The notes: generated from the letters alone by a model not told the origin. Shown: positions 1 to 14,976, numbered from the stretch's first letter. The stretch: DNA of 64,000 bases from Planctomycetota bacterium (GCA_021413865.1 JAIOPN010000001.1:25292-89291), one strand, 5' to 3'. Program-made: numbers and translations.

Positions 1-27
1 CGCAGAACGCCTAACCTGGGTAGTGGG

Positions 28-160
28 CCCATTTGAATTATCAGAGCATCCGGTGGGGCAGGCGTCCCGCCTGCCTCTTGCTTTCATGCATTCTGAATAC
101 GGACCCGGCCTCGGAAGGCCGGCGGCAGGCGGGACGCCTGCCCCACCAAATTCAAAAGGG
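28..160. repeat. Long palindromic element with perfect 24-bp arms
   Basis: The arms at 52-75 and 124-147 are exact reverse complements of each other and begin GGTGGGGCAGGCG. The outer flanks are also roughly inverted (CCCATTTGAATT on the left, AATTCAAAAGGG on the right), and a smaller GGCCT/AGGCC hairpin lies inside. The element sits just beyond the 3' end of the gene at 170-871. It looks like a non-autonomous MITE or REP-type repeat; no transposase is nearby. Confidence 0.8.
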
Positions 161-169
161 ACCACCGCC

Positions 170-871
170 CTAACCCGGCCACTCGATCTTCAAATCGTCG
201 AGCATCACGTACCCCTCGGGCAGGCGGGACCGCCAGATGGGGTAGTCGCGCTCCGGGCGGAGCCTGTGCGGGTCGCCGCCGATGTCGCCCATGGGGGCGA
301 TGGTGAGCGGGAAGAGGATGAACATCATGTTGAGATTCACGTCGGCGAGCACACGGCCCAGCTCGTGCCGGCCGTAGCTGTCGGTGCGGTCGTGTCGGCT
401 ATCCAGGCAGGTCCACAGCTTGGGGTCGGGATCGAGCGTCACGGTCTGCTCGGTCCACTCCTTGGCGATCTTGAATGGCCGCCCCGTGAGCATCCAGCCG
501 GAACAGATGCCCTCGAACGTGGCCTGGAACAGCAGCACCATCTGTGCGCCGCGCGTCTCCAACTCGCCCCGGGCGCGGATGGTCACGCTGGCGTTGGTGA
601 AGTTGGTGGGGAACTTGCCGTCGGCGAAACGGCAGCGGCCGGCGACCTCGCGCTGGTGCTCGCCGTACACCCCGCGCGTGTTGCTGATGAAAAGGAGATG
701 GAGGTACCCCGCCCCGGGCGGCGCGTGATTGTAGTCGATCCACCACGGGCTGCGCGAGATCGCGCAGCCGTCGCGCACGTCCAGTGAACGGGGGCCCAGC
801 GCGTTGCTGGCGAACCCGCACCAGCCGCCCGGGCCGTCGTCAAACGCCTCGTGATACACCTTGCCTGCCAT
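170..871 (-). CDS. Hypothetical protein, possible beta-sandwich fold
   Basis: A 233-residue protein with no signal peptide or membrane segment. I chose the ATG at 869-871 because AGGAGG lies six bases upstream; an in-frame start further out would begin with a poor, low-complexity stretch. The sequence is rich in aromatic and beta-prone segments (many W, Y, F, and strand-like runs such as MMFILFPLTIAP) and ends in LDDLKIEWPG, which suggests a carbohydrate-binding or lectin-like beta sandwich. That is inference; I recognise no family. It is divergent from the PhyH gene at 985, with 113 bp between the start codons. Confidence 0.72.
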   Translation of the reverse strand: MAGKVYHEAFDDGPGGWCGFASNALGPRSLDVRDGCAISRSPWWIDYNHAPPGAGYLHLLFISNTRGVYGEHQREVAGRCRFADGKFPTNFTNASVTIRARGELETRGAQMVLLFQATFEGICSGWMLTGRPFKIAKEWTEQTVTLDPDPKLWTCLDSRHDRTDSYGRHELGRVLADVNLNMMFILFPLTIAPMGDIGGDPHRLRPERDYPIWRSRLPEGYVMLDDLKIEWPG

Positions 872-984
872 GCGTGAACCTCCTGCGAAATACCGCCGCG
901 CCCCGTGGAAACTGGACAACTCCAAAACACTGGATCAGACTACATCCTCCGACCGTTCCACGCACAACCCACGGACCCGCCGCC

Positions 985-1758
985 ATGACCATCACCGCCG
1001 AAGAACGCTACATGCTCGACGTGCAAGGCTACATCGTGCTCGACCAGGTTCTCAACAAAGACCAGATCGCACGCATGCAGGAGACGATGACCGTCCAGGG
1101 CATCAAGGACCCGGAGAACAGCCCGTCGAAATCGCGCTTCGGTAATTTCCTCTCCTGGGGCGAGGAGTGGCGCAACCTCATCGACCACCCGCGCATCATG
1201 CCCTTCCTCCACGAGATGCTCGGGCCCAAGTTCCGCCTCGACCACGCCTACGGCATGGCGATGCGCGCCGGCGGAGAGGTCATCGGCGAGGGGCTCCACC
1301 ACCAATCCGCCATGTTCAACCACGGCTGCTACTACCTCACCCACAACAACGTCATGCACAACGGCCTGATCGTCGTGAGCTGGGCGCTCACCGACGCCAT
1401 CCCCGGCCACGGCGGGTTCATCTGCATCCCCGGCTCGCACAAGGGGCAGTTCCCCGTCCCGCCCGAGTGGTACGGCCTCAAGAACAACCCCATGGTCCGC
1501 CAGGTCCCCATGAAGGCGGGCGACGTGCTCATCTTCACCGAGGCCCTCACGCACGGTACGCAGGCGTGGACCAACACGAAGAACGAGCGCCGCAGCGTCC
1601 TGCTGAAATACTGCCCGCTCTACATGCAGTGGGCCAAGGGCGTGATGAACTCGGACATCGAGGGGCTGACGCCGCGACAGAAATTGATTCTTGAGGGGGC
1701 GTACGTGTGGGAGCGCGCGGCGGTGAAGGCGGATGAGGCGCAGCCGGCTGCGAAGTAA
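985..1758 (+). CDS. Phytanoyl-CoA dioxygenase (PhyH)-like protein
   Basis: A 257-residue protein of the Fe(II)/2-oxoglutarate-dependent PhyH superfamily. The C-terminal half has the family pattern: IPGSHKG near residue 148, the distal metal His in LTHGT (H190), and the 2-oxoglutarate-binding Arg in ERRSVLL (R202/R203). The proximal iron motif, normally HxD/E, reads HHQS at 105-108, so the usual acidic ligand is missing. The protein may bind iron differently or lack hydroxylase activity. The start at MTITAEERYM fits the usual N-terminus of the family. Substrate unknown. It is one of three PhyH-like genes in the window. Confidence 0.85.
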   Translation: MTITAEERYMLDVQGYIVLDQVLNKDQIARMQETMTVQGIKDPENSPSKSRFGNFLSWGEEWRNLIDHPRIMPFLHEMLGPKFRLDHAYGMAMRAGGEVIGEGLHHQSAMFNHGCYYLTHNNVMHNGLIVVSWALTDAIPGHGGFICIPGSHKGQFPVPPEWYGLKNNPMVRQVPMKAGDVLIFTEALTHGTQAWTNTKNERRSVLLKYCPLYMQWAKGVMNSDIEGLTPRQKLILEGAYVWERAAVKADEAQPAAK

Positions 1759-1768
1759 GCGCCACCCC

Positions 1769-1814
1769 GGGTGCCACACTGCATCCCGCGAGGGTGGGGT
1801 GTGTCTGTCGGCAT
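1769..1814. repeat. GGGTGCCACACTGCAT palindromic repeat, copy 1
   Basis: Begins GGGTGCCACACTGCAT and ends GTGTGTCTGTCG. The same two blocks recur at 3474-3519. The segment can fold on itself (CACACTGCATCCC against GGGTGGGGTGTG, imperfect). It lies between the convergent ends of the PhyH gene and a small membrane-protein gene, so it could serve as a 3' end structure for both. Confidence 0.65.
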
Positions 1815-1830
1815 CAGAAGGCTGGCTATT

Positions 1831-2175
1831 TTATCTTACAGGTTGAAAAGCACAAAACAGCGCCAAACAGTAGCTGCACATCCACACAATCACGACAAAA
1901 ACACTCATCAATCTAAGATGCTGCCGTGTGATGCGCCTCGCCATCCCGCAAAGCAAACCCATCAACAGCAAATAAAAAGAAAACCCCATCGTCATCTCAA
2001 ACAATATATTCCCGTAGTCCATGAATTCGTATTGTTCCTGATCAAGGCTTGCGTAACGGCACGTGCTGATGATTCGGGTGATGACGCAGAATGAAATGAA
2101 AAGGATCGCCAGAATCAGCTCGAAACAGTGCAGCACGTAGGGCCATCTCACCAACTGTCCTGGAGCTGGTTTCAT
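1831..2175 (-). CDS. Small membrane protein of unknown function
   Basis: A 114-residue protein with about three hydrophobic segments: one after WPYVLHCFE, one around FEMTMGFSFYLLLMGLL, and one at the C-terminus. Basic residues (RRITRQH) separate the last two. I prefer the ATG at 2173-2175 because GAGG lies eight bases upstream; an in-frame ATG at 2179-2181 is the alternative. The longer upstream reading frame runs through a palindromic repeat and is unlikely to be translated. No family recognised. Confidence 0.6.
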   Translation of the reverse strand: MKPAPGQLVRWPYVLHCFELILAILFISFCVITRIISTCRYASLDQEQYEFMDYGNILFEMTMGFSFYLLLMGLLCGMARRITRQHLRLMSVFVVIVWMCSYCLALFCAFQPVR

Positions 2176-2313
2176 CGTCATCACCTCACCCCGGTCAGAC
2201 GTCGGCGCAAACCGCAGCGATCGGCATCGACATGCGGCTACCCTTGATACGTCGTGGACGATGTAGAAGGTTCGAGGAGGCGCATAAAAACACGCTCTCC
2301 TCCGGCCGGCGAC

Positions 2314-2352
2314 GCCCTCACCCCAACCCTCTCCCGGGGGAGAGGGGGCCGG
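2314..2352. repeat. CCCTCTCCC/GGGAGAGGG palindrome, copy 1
   Basis: A GC-rich hairpin (CCCTCTCCC then GGGAGAGGG) preceded by GCCCTCACCCC. The same family recurs at 38653, 41555, 55229-55351 and partly at 63766. This copy sits at the 3' end of the M42 peptidase gene, where it could stabilise or end the transcript. Confidence 0.75.
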
Positions 2353-2354
2353 AT

Positions 2355-3416
2355 TCACTTCACCTGTGTTAGGTACGCCGCGAGCAGGTCCTTCGTCGTC
2401 TTGAGATCATCCAGGAGGATCATCTCGGTGATGGTGTGGATGTAGCGGCAGGGGCAGACGAGGGTGATGACGCGGAAGCCGGCGGCGGTTTTCTGGATGG
2501 CGAAGCCGTCGTTCCCGCCGCGCGGGAGGATGGTGCGTTGGGCCTTGATCTTTTTCTTTTTGGCGAGCGACTCGAACTCGCAGACGAGGTCGTTGTCGCT
2601 GATCATCGTGCCGTCCATGACGAGCAGGCCCACGCCGTCGCCCTGCTTGCTGACGCGCTGATCGTCGGGCACGCCGGGGGTATCCACGGCGAGCGTGGTG
2701 TCTAGGCTGATGACGATGTCGGGTGAGATGCCGTAGCTCGCCGGGCCCGCGCCGCGGCAGCCAACCTCTTCCTGCACCGTGAAAACGCAGTGGATTTCGC
2801 AGCCGTGGGATTCGAGCGTGCGGAGCGCCTCGATGGCGACCCAGCAGGCGACGCGGTTGTCCATGCACTGGCCGACGACGGTCTTGCCGACCTGCGTGAA
2901 GTCGGCGCGGATGACGACCATGTCGCCGATCTTGACCTTCTTCTTGACCTGATCGGCGGGCAGTCCCATATCGACGACGAACTCGTTGATGTCGGGGACC
3001 TTGTTCTTGTCGGCCTCGCTGGCGATGTGGATCGGCTTGCCGCCGGGGTTCATGACGCCGGGCAGGTCGAGCGCGGGGTTGCGCGGATCGGGGCAGACGG
3101 AGACGAGGCGGGCGAAGAGGTTGCGGGTGTCGAAGCCGCCGACGTTCTGCAGGCGGAGGAAGCCCTTGTCGTCGATGTGGCGGACGACGAAGCCGATCTG
3201 GTCCATGTGTGCGGCGAGCATGACCTTGAGCGGTTTTTGGTTTGTCGATTTGCCGACGGGCCGCGGCCGCCGGACGCCGATGAGCGAGCCCATCGCGTCG
3301 ATGCGGGTCTCGTCGAAGAAGCCCCGCGTCTCGGCGAGGATGAGGTCGCGGAGGCGGTGCTCCTGGCCGGCGATCGCGGGGGTCTGGCAGAGGCGTTGGA
3401 GGAGGGGGATGTTCAT
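2355..3416 (-). CDS. M42 family metallo-aminopeptidase
   Basis: A 353-residue cytoplasmic peptidase of the M42 family (FrvX/cellulase-M type), which uses two metal ions to remove N-terminal residues from peptides. All expected ligands are visible: H70 in LAAHMDQIGF, the bridging D186 in CMDNR, the catalytic and metal Glu pair E216-E217 in VQEEVG, D239 in SLDTT, and H327 near the C-terminus. I start at MNIPLLQRL; an in-frame extension of 22 residues upstream is not typical of the family. No strong ribosome-binding site is visible. Stand-alone gene. Confidence 0.9.
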   Translation of the reverse strand: MNIPLLQRLCQTPAIAGQEHRLRDLILAETRGFFDETRIDAMGSLIGVRRPRPVGKSTNQKPLKVMLAAHMDQIGFVVRHIDDKGFLRLQNVGGFDTRNLFARLVSVCPDPRNPALDLPGVMNPGGKPIHIASEADKNKVPDINEFVVDMGLPADQVKKKVKIGDMVVIRADFTQVGKTVVGQCMDNRVACWVAIEALRTLESHGCEIHCVFTVQEEVGCRGAGPASYGISPDIVISLDTTLAVDTPGVPDDQRVSKQGDGVGLLVMDGTMISDNDLVCEFESLAKKKKIKAQRTILPRGGNDGFAIQKTAAGFRVITLVCPCRYIHTITEMILLDDLKTTKDLLAAYLTQVK

Positions 3417-3473
3417 GGCGGCAATGTAGCGGGAGGCGGGGAGCGGTGCCATGGGGTCACGATGGTCTTGTTT

Positions 3474-3593
3474 GGGTGCCACACTGCATGCCTTTAAGGC
3501 GCGGTGTGTCTGTCGTTATGGATGGAACTTCCCTGCCAACGATTGCCGCCTGCATTTCGCACACCGCACCCTCCGGGACGCAGCGTGGCACCT
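3474..3593. repeat. GGGTGCCACACTGCAT palindromic repeat, copy 2 (full element)
   Basis: A ~120-bp element. The left arm GGTGCCACACTGCATGCC matches the inverted right arm near 3576-3593 at 15 of 18 positions. Inside it are GCGGTGTG and CACACCGC, plus the small palindrome GCCTTTAAGGC. The first 46 bases repeat the element at 1769. It lies between the divergent M42 peptidase and LysR genes. The size and terminal inverted repeats suggest a non-autonomous mobile element. Confidence 0.6.
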
Positions 3594-3643
3594 CCGTGGG
3601 AATCCCCAAGGCATATGATAAGAAAAAATAATTATATAAACCT

Positions 3644-3679
3644 GTTACATCAAGAAAACTTCTGCTATACTCCCCTCCA
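3644..3679 (+). promoter_or_regulatory. Candidate lysR promoter, possibly leaderless
   Basis: An AT-rich tract precedes the lysR gene. A good -10 hexamer TATACT (3666-3671) has a weak upstream element (GTTACA, 3644-3649) 16 bp away. Only seven bases separate the -10 from the ATG, and there is no Shine-Dalgarno sequence (CCCCTCC instead). If the promoter is real, transcription would start at or next to the ATG. Inference from sequence only. Confidence 0.4.
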
Positions 3680-4625
3680 TGAGAACGCTTGAAATCTTCG
3701 TCGAGGTGGCCCGCCTGCGCGGTTTCAGCGCGGCGGGGCATGAGCTGGGCATGACCCAGTCGGCGGTGAGCCAGCGGATCGGCCAGCTCGAAAAGAAGCT
3801 GGGCGTGCAACTCATCGACCGCTCCGTCCGCCCGCTGGAGCTGACGCCCGCCGGTCAGGAATACCTCAAGGGTTGCCGCGAGGTTCTGGAACGGCTCGAA
3901 GAAATCGAACGCAAGGTCTCCAAGCTCCGCCCGCGCATGGACGGCGCGCTGAGCGTCGCGGCGATCTACTCGGCGGGCATCGACCTCCTGAGCCACATCC
4001 GCGACGCCTTCTGCGAGACGCACCCGGGCGTCGAGGTGGATGTCGAGTACCTCCACCCCGACCAGGTGCATGAGAGCGTGCGCGGCGACCGCTGCGACCT
4101 TGGCATCGTCTCCTACCCCGACCGGTACCGCGACGTGGGCGTGATCCCGCTACGCGACGAGCGGATGGCGGTGGTCTGCGCCCCGACGCACCCGCTCGCG
4201 GATCGCCGCCGCGTGCAGGCGTCGCAGCTCGGCGAGTGGCCGATGGCGATGTTCGACCCCACGCTGCCGGTCGGCCGGTCGATCCGCCGTTACCTCAAGG
4301 AGAACGGCGTGACGCCCGAGGTCTCCGCCGAGTTCGACAACATCGACACGATCAAGTCCGCCGTCGCCGTGACCGACCAGATCGCGATCCTGCCCCGGCG
4401 GACGGTGCAGCGCGAGGTGGCGTCGCAGTCGCTGGCGGCGTGCGAGTTGCAACCGGAGCTGGTGCGGCCGCTGGGCATCATCCACCACCGCGGCGGCCGG
4501 GGACGCAGGCCCCTGACGCCGGTGGCGCAGGCATTCGTTGATTTCCTTTTGAAGCACGCCGGCCCGAACGCGGACCTGGCGGAAGAGAAAGACGCCCCCC
4601 GGCGTCCGCTGGCAGGAGCCAAGTC

Positions 4626-4629
<4 letters not shown>
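3679..4629 (+). CDS. LysR-family transcriptional regulator next to gltBD
   Basis: A 316-residue LysR-type regulator. The winged helix-turn-helix spans about residues 5-62 ([20 protein letters not shown], then LGVQLIDRS), followed by the linker helix and a periplasmic-binding-protein-like effector domain (about 90-295). Its TGA stop overlaps the gltB ATG (ATGA, 4626-4629), so the two are probably co-transcribed and translationally coupled. GltC of Bacillus is also a LysR regulator of glutamate synthase but is divergently transcribed; the shared arrangement suggests, without proving, that this protein senses nitrogen or carbon status and controls gltBD and itself. Confidence 0.9.
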
Positions 4630-9305
<4,676 letters not shown>

Positions 9306-9306
9306 A

Positions 9307-9420
9307 CCTATAGCCCCGGGCTCCGCCCGGGGGTTCCGCGAGCGATCAACGAAATGCACGACATCCACCACAACACGGGTATCTAACGAAGAACCCCCGG
9401 GCCGAGCCCGGGGCTATTGG
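9307..9420. repeat. CTATAGCCCCGGG palindromic element, copy 1 (gltB-gltD gap)
   Basis: A 114-bp element with inverted ends: CCTATAGCCCCGGGC on the left, GCCCGGGGCTATTGG on the right, and GGGGGTTC/GAACCCCC just inside. Its interior shares CGAGCGATCA with the copy at 26115-26233; a third copy is at 30189-30312. It fills nearly the whole gap between gltB and gltD, so the intergenic mRNA should fold into a strong stem that could reduce read-through to gltD or protect the gltB message. Confidence 0.8.
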
Positions 9421-9431
9421 AAGAGTCTCAC

Positions 9432-10916
<1,485 letters not shown>

Positions 10917-10919
10917 GTG

Positions 10920-11008
10920 CTGGACGAGCCGCGACCGTGAGGGAGCGGCCTTCGCTGGAACCTGCGTCGATCACAGAACCCGCTCCCTCACGGTCGCGGC
11001 TCGTCCAG
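10920..11008. repeat. Perfect 29-bp inverted repeat after gltD
   Basis: The arms at 10920-10948 and 10980-11008 (beginning CTGGACGAGCCGCGACCG) are exact reverse complements separated by 31 bases. The element starts four bases after the gltD stop and could act as a strong hairpin at the end of the gltBD message. No T-tract follows, so it is not a classical intrinsic terminator. Its perfect arms suggest recent insertion or gene-conversion upkeep. Confidence 0.85.
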
Positions 11009-11090
11009 AGCGAGACGACACATCCCCCCAATTCTGCTGTAACATCACCCTCCCACGGCGCGGGTGGCGTCGCGGCAGGATATTTCTCCC

Positions 11091-11990
11091 ATGAGCACGC
11101 CCCTCCGCATCGGCATGATCGGCCTGGACACCTCGCACGTCGTCGCATTCACGAAATTGCTGAACGACCCCAAGAACGAGGCACACGTACCCGGCGGCAA
11201 GGTCACCGTCGCGTTCCCCGGCGGGTCGCCCGATTTTGACCTGAGCATCAACCGGGTCGAGGGCTTCACGAAAGAGCTGCGCGAGAACTGGGGTGTGAAG
11301 ATCGTCGACAGCCCCGAGGCGGTCGCCTCCGAGAGCGACCTGATCCTGCTCGAATCGGTGGACGGCCGAGTCCACCTCGACCAATTCCGCAAGATCGTCG
11401 GCGCGAAGAAGCCCGTGTTCATCGACAAGCCGCTGACCAACAGCGTGAGCGAGGCGCGCGAAATCCTGCGCCTGACGGCCGAGGCCGGGATCGCGATGAC
11501 GAGCTGCTCGTCGCTGCGCTACTGCGAGGAGTTGCAGAAGGCGCTGGCGGGCGGGCGGGAGAGCGTGACGGGCATCGACGTGTTCGGGCCGATGAGCGAG
11601 ATCGTCGCGATGCCCGGGCTCTGGTGGTACGGCATCCACTCGATCGAGATGATGGTGGCCGCGATGGGCGTGGGGTGCGTCGAGGTGCGCTCCTTCAAGA
11701 ACGCCGACGTGGACCTGACGACGGCGGTATGGAAGGACGGGCGCGGCGCCACGTTCCGCGGGATGCGCAGCGGGCACGGCACATTCGGTGCGACGCTGCA
11801 CCGCAAGGAGGGGTTCACCTCGATCAACGGCAACGCCGGCCGACCGGGCTACGCCGGCCTGCTCGACATGGTCATGCAGAACCTGCCGCACGGGAAGTCG
11901 CCGATCCCCGCCGACGAGATGCTGGAAGTGGTGCGCATCATCGAGGCGGCGAACGAGAGCCGGAAAACCGGCGGCGTGGTGCGGTTGTAA
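11091..11990 (+). CDS. Gfo/Idh/MocA-family oxidoreductase
   Basis: A 299-residue NAD(P)-dependent dehydrogenase of the Gfo/Idh family. It opens with a Rossmann strand and loop (LRIGMIGLDTSHVVAF, residues 4-19), and the family EKP-type catalytic motif appears as FIDKPL near residue 112, whose Lys is expected to be catalytic. GLDTSH replaces the usual GxGxxG, a variant I associate with planctomycete paralogs. Probably acts on a sugar or inositol-like substrate; which one cannot be told. No signal peptide, no obvious partner gene. Confidence 0.85.
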   Translation: MSTPLRIGMIGLDTSHVVAFTKLLNDPKNEAHVPGGKVTVAFPGGSPDFDLSINRVEGFTKELRENWGVKIVDSPEAVASESDLILLESVDGRVHLDQFRKIVGAKKPVFIDKPLTNSVSEAREILRLTAEAGIAMTSCSSLRYCEELQKALAGGRESVTGIDVFGPMSEIVAMPGLWWYGIHSIEMMVAAMGVGCVEVRSFKNADVDLTTAVWKDGRGATFRGMRSGHGTFGATLHRKEGFTSINGNAGRPGYAGLLDMVMQNLPHGKSPIPADEMLEVVRIIEAANESRKTGGVVRL

Positions 11991-12369
11991 AACGGCGGCT
12001 GCGGGTACGTGCGGCGCGGAAACGGCTCCGTTCGAGGCTGCGCTCAACAAGCTGTTGTGGCCTTCAATCATCACATATCAAGACTTTGATCGTCGAAAAT
12101 CATCTTTCCCGAACGATAATTCGTAAATATTGTTTTTTTCAGTATTTACAACCCATTGCTGTTATGCGGCCACGCATCCAAACCAGCGATTTTCAGTCAA
12201 ATTAGCCCATTTTCACCCTCAATCAAGCCTCCGTAAATCGCGTCATCCCCGGATCAGGTAAACTCAAAACATCCTGTGGGGGCGTCGCTCCCACCGCCAC
12301 ATTTATCACGGCGGATGGGCATATCGTGAATCGGGGTCCGCGTCGGACCGTCTTGACGGAGCATCACTT
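11991..12369. other. Non-coding stretch, AT-rich core
   Basis: About 380 bp without a convincing gene on either strand. The part from about 12060 to 12240 is markedly richer in A and T than its surroundings and contains a hairpin (see 12123-12149). The part nearest the next gene is GC-rich again and contains TTGACG and GGAG just before the transglutaminase-like start. I see no tRNA or recognised riboswitch. Confidence 0.6.
12123..12149. other. Hairpin with T7 loop in AT-rich intergenic region
   Basis: GTAAATATTG (12123-12132) and CAGTATTTAC (12140-12149) pair with one G-T mismatch around a loop of seven T. It could be an operator (inverted repeat) for the downstream transglutaminase-like gene, or a structured RNA element. 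It does not look like an intrinsic terminator because no T-tract follows the stem on either strand. Confidence 0.4.
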
Positions 12370-13626
12370 ATGGGTCGGTTGTTCCACACCGAACGCGGAC
12401 GGATGCTCATCGCGAACAATGAAGAGGTCACACGCTGGCGGTGGGTGCGCAAGGAACTGACGCTGCCGCGCTCCGCCGCGCGGCACGACGCCGAGTTGTG
12501 GCTCGATCTTTACGAGTACGAGGGCAACACGACGCCGCTCGAAGTCTTCCTCAACGGCCGGCCGCTGGCGAACCTGCCGGCGCAGCGCGGCGAGCACAAG
12601 GCGTGGGCGTGGTACAAGCTCGATGTCCCCGGTGCACGTGTCCGGCCGGGCCTCAACCGCATCGAGCTGCGCTCGGCGTCGCCGGCTATGAACACGTGGG
12701 CGCTGGCGATCGAGCCGGGGCACGAAGACCCCGAGAGCTACCTCAGCACGGACCAGGGCCGCAAGTGGCGCAACTCCGACATGGGCGCGCACAACGCGCT
12801 GCGCGGCGAGTATGTGATCCGGCTCCTCTCCAACTCGCCCCGCCTCAAACCCGACAAGCCGCCACGCGTTGTTTACGAAGACGCCAAGCACCCGCGCGTG
12901 CGCGAATTGCTCACCCTCATCCCCGAGGAGATCCGCGAGATCCGCAACCCCTGGGAGCAGACGCTCAAGCTGCGCTCCTGGCAATCGACCGCATGGGCGC
13001 ACGCGCCCAGCGGGCTGGTCTATACGCCGTGGGACCCCTGGACAATGCTCGACTGGGGCAAGCGCAACGCCGGCCACTCGCTCAAGGGACGCATCGCCAT
13101 GTGCGTGCACTTCGGGGCGATGTTCACCTCGCTGCTCGCGGCACTGGGGCACAAGTCACGCTGCATCGTCAACACCCGAGCATTCAACTCCCCCGACGGC
13201 CACTTCATGACCGAGGTCTGGAGCAAGCACCACAAGAAATGGGTCCTCCACGACGGCAACGTGGACACGCACTACGAAGCCGATGGTGTGCCGCTCTCGG
13301 CCTTCGACCTGGCTGACCGGTGCGACCGGGACCAGCTACCGCTGGACGAGATCATCCGCGTCGGCCCGGGATACCACCGGCAACCGCCGCACCTGGCCGC
13401 CTTCTACGAAAACCTGCTGAGGCCCGGCGTGGGCTGGAAGCACACGGGCGTCTGGACACTCAACGATTACGTGTCGGACCCCACGCACGCCCCCCCCAGC
13501 CACGGCAGCGTGGTGTACGGCGAGACGGACTTCGTGTGGTACGACCCGTGCGGCCGCGCCCCTGCACACATGTTCCCGCATGTCGTGACCGACCGGAAGT
13601 ATTTCGACCGGTCGCCCGAGCGGTGA
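12370..13626 (+). CDS. Transglutaminase-like protein
   Basis: A 418-residue protein. Residues 25-115 look like a galactose-binding or jelly-roll beta domain (EGNTTPLEVFLNGRPL). The second half carries a transglutaminase-like Cys-His-Asp triad: C245 in GRIAMCVHFG, H278 in DGHFMTEVW and D295 in VLHDGN. Members of this superfamily are cysteine peptidases or cross-linking enzymes. There is no signal peptide. GGAG lies eight bases before the ATG. It converges on the porin gene, with 18 bp between stops. The substrate is unknown. Confidence 0.8.
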   Translation: MGRLFHTERGRMLIANNEEVTRWRWVRKELTLPRSAARHDAELWLDLYEYEGNTTPLEVFLNGRPLANLPAQRGEHKAWAWYKLDVPGARVRPGLNRIELRSASPAMNTWALAIEPGHEDPESYLSTDQGRKWRNSDMGAHNALRGEYVIRLLSNSPRLKPDKPPRVVYEDAKHPRVRELLTLIPEEIREIRNPWEQTLKLRSWQSTAWAHAPSGLVYTPWDPWTMLDWGKRNAGHSLKGRIAMCVHFGAMFTSLLAALGHKSRCIVNTRAFNSPDGHFMTEVWSKHHKKWVLHDGNVDTHYEADGVPLSAFDLADRCDRDQLPLDEIIRVGPGYHRQPPHLAAFYENLLRPGVGWKHTGVWTLNDYVSDPTHAPPSHGSVVYGETDFVWYDPCGRAPAHMFPHVVTDRKYFDRSPER

Positions 13627-13644
13627 CCGCGGGTTTGCATCAGA

Positions 13645-14976
13645 TCAAAACCCGATGATCACGCGGACCGTTGCCACGAGGGCATCATCAAGCCCTTCAC
13701 CGCCGGGGTTGACGATGTATTGCAGGTCGGGTTTGACCATCAGCCACGGGCGGACCTGCCATCCGTAGAACAGCTCGATAGCCGTCTCGTTGGACTCGGT
13801 GAACGCCGGGTTCTGATCGGAGAGCGTGACGGTGCTGAAGCCCAGGCCGATGGTGTCCGGGTAGCGCTTGGGGATCGCGCCGACCCAGAGGAACCCGCCG
13901 CCGATGTTGTTGTCGAAATCCGAGACGTTGGCGTCCGCGTAACCGTACTGACCGAAAACCTTGATCGCCTGGGGATCGTCCTTGGTCGCGCCGGAGGGAT
14001 GCCAGATGGTCTGCTCGGCCACGACGTAGAACCCCTCGGTGCCGTGATCGACGGAGCCGGAGAAGGTCTCAAAATCGCCGGTGTGCCCCCAGCCGCCAAC
14101 CTTGGCCATGCCGGGGAGACGCTCGCCGTCCAAGGACCAGCAGACGCCAAGCTCGCCGATGATGAAATAGTCGTCGGGCCCGTCGAAGAAAGTGGCCGGG
14201 CCGCGCGTGCCGGTCACGGTGCCGCTCTGCCCCTGACCGTCGTACACGCCCACGCCCGCGTAGAGCCAGCCCGCATCGTCCTCGGTGGCGAAGGGGTGGA
14301 CCCACGCGTTCACGCTCATCGCCGGGTCGGGGTAGGCGGGGAATGCGAGGATCGTTGCGACGTTGGCGGCGATGAAGGAGTGGATGAACTGGGAGTTCGT
14401 CTCGACGTCACACGTGTTGCACTCGACGAAGGCGAACTCCGAGTTGCCGTCGACCTTGCCGACCTTGAGGCGGAGCTTGTTCTTGAACAGGTACTGCTCG
14501 TACCACACCTCGGAAATCTGGGTCCGCCCGTCGGTGTCGTTGCCGCCGAACGCCTGGAGATCACCAACCTCGTTGGAGCCGTTGTCGCCGTTCTGGTTCA
14601 TGAAGTCGATCGAGAACGTACCGCCCTTGATGCCGGTGATCTGCTCGACGTTCCAGTTGAGCCGCAGGTCGAGCAGGTGACGGAAGCTGTCGCCCTCGGT
14701 GTTGAGTCCACCCATCAGTGGCTTGGAGTAGTCGATGACGAGCCCGCCCTCGAAGCCGATGCCGGTCTTCTTCTCGAACGCCGAACGGTGGCCGAAGAGG
14801 TCAAGGGCTTTGAGGTCGATACCGTTGTCCGGCGATTCGATGCCCAGGGTATCCGCGGTTTCCTTCAGGAACGTGGCGCCATCCTGCTGATCCGCCGCAG
14901 CGGGCGCTGCGGTCAACGTGCCAACGGCGAGGGCAAGCAACACACACGATAAAAGTGAATCTGTCCGAAAACTCAT
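13645..14976 (-). CDS. OprB-type carbohydrate-selective porin
   Basis: A 443-residue outer-membrane protein. It has a signal peptide (hydrophobic SCVLLALAVGTLTAA, cleavage after APAAA), a region beginning GIGFEGGLVIDYSKP, alternating amphipathic strands, and a C-terminal strand VATVRVIIGF ending in Phe, as expected for BAM-dependent barrels. The closest family by eye is OprB. The start is set by AGGGA upstream of ATG 14974-14976. It is divergent from the iron-uptake pair, so an iron- or metal-related role is possible alongside sugar uptake. Confidence 0.8.
   Translation of the reverse strand: MSFRTDSLLSCVLLALAVGTLTAAPAAADQQDGATFLKETADTLGIESPDNGIDLKALDLFGHRSAFEKKTGIGFEGGLVIDYSKPLMGGLNTEGDSFRHLLDLRLNWNVEQITGIKGGTFSIDFMNQNGDNGSNEVGDLQAFGGNDTDGRTQISEVWYEQYLFKNKLRLKVGKVDGNSEFAFVECNTCDVETNSQFIHSFIAANVATILAFPAYPDPAMSVNAWVHPFATEDDAGWLYAGVGVYDGQGQSGTVTGTRGPATFFDGPDDYFIIGELGVCWSLDGERLPGMAKVGGWGHTGDFETFSGSVDHGTEGFYVVAEQTIWHPSGATKDDPQAIKVFGQYGYADANVSDFDNNIGGGFLWVGAIPKRYPDTIGLGFSTVTLSDQNPAFTESNETAIELFYGWQVRPWLMVKPDLQYIVNPGGEGLDDALVATVRVIIGF

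Noticed and set aside
10920..11008. Intrinsic terminator after gltD
   Set aside because: The stem is strong but no T-tract follows on either strand, so I list it as a repeat only.
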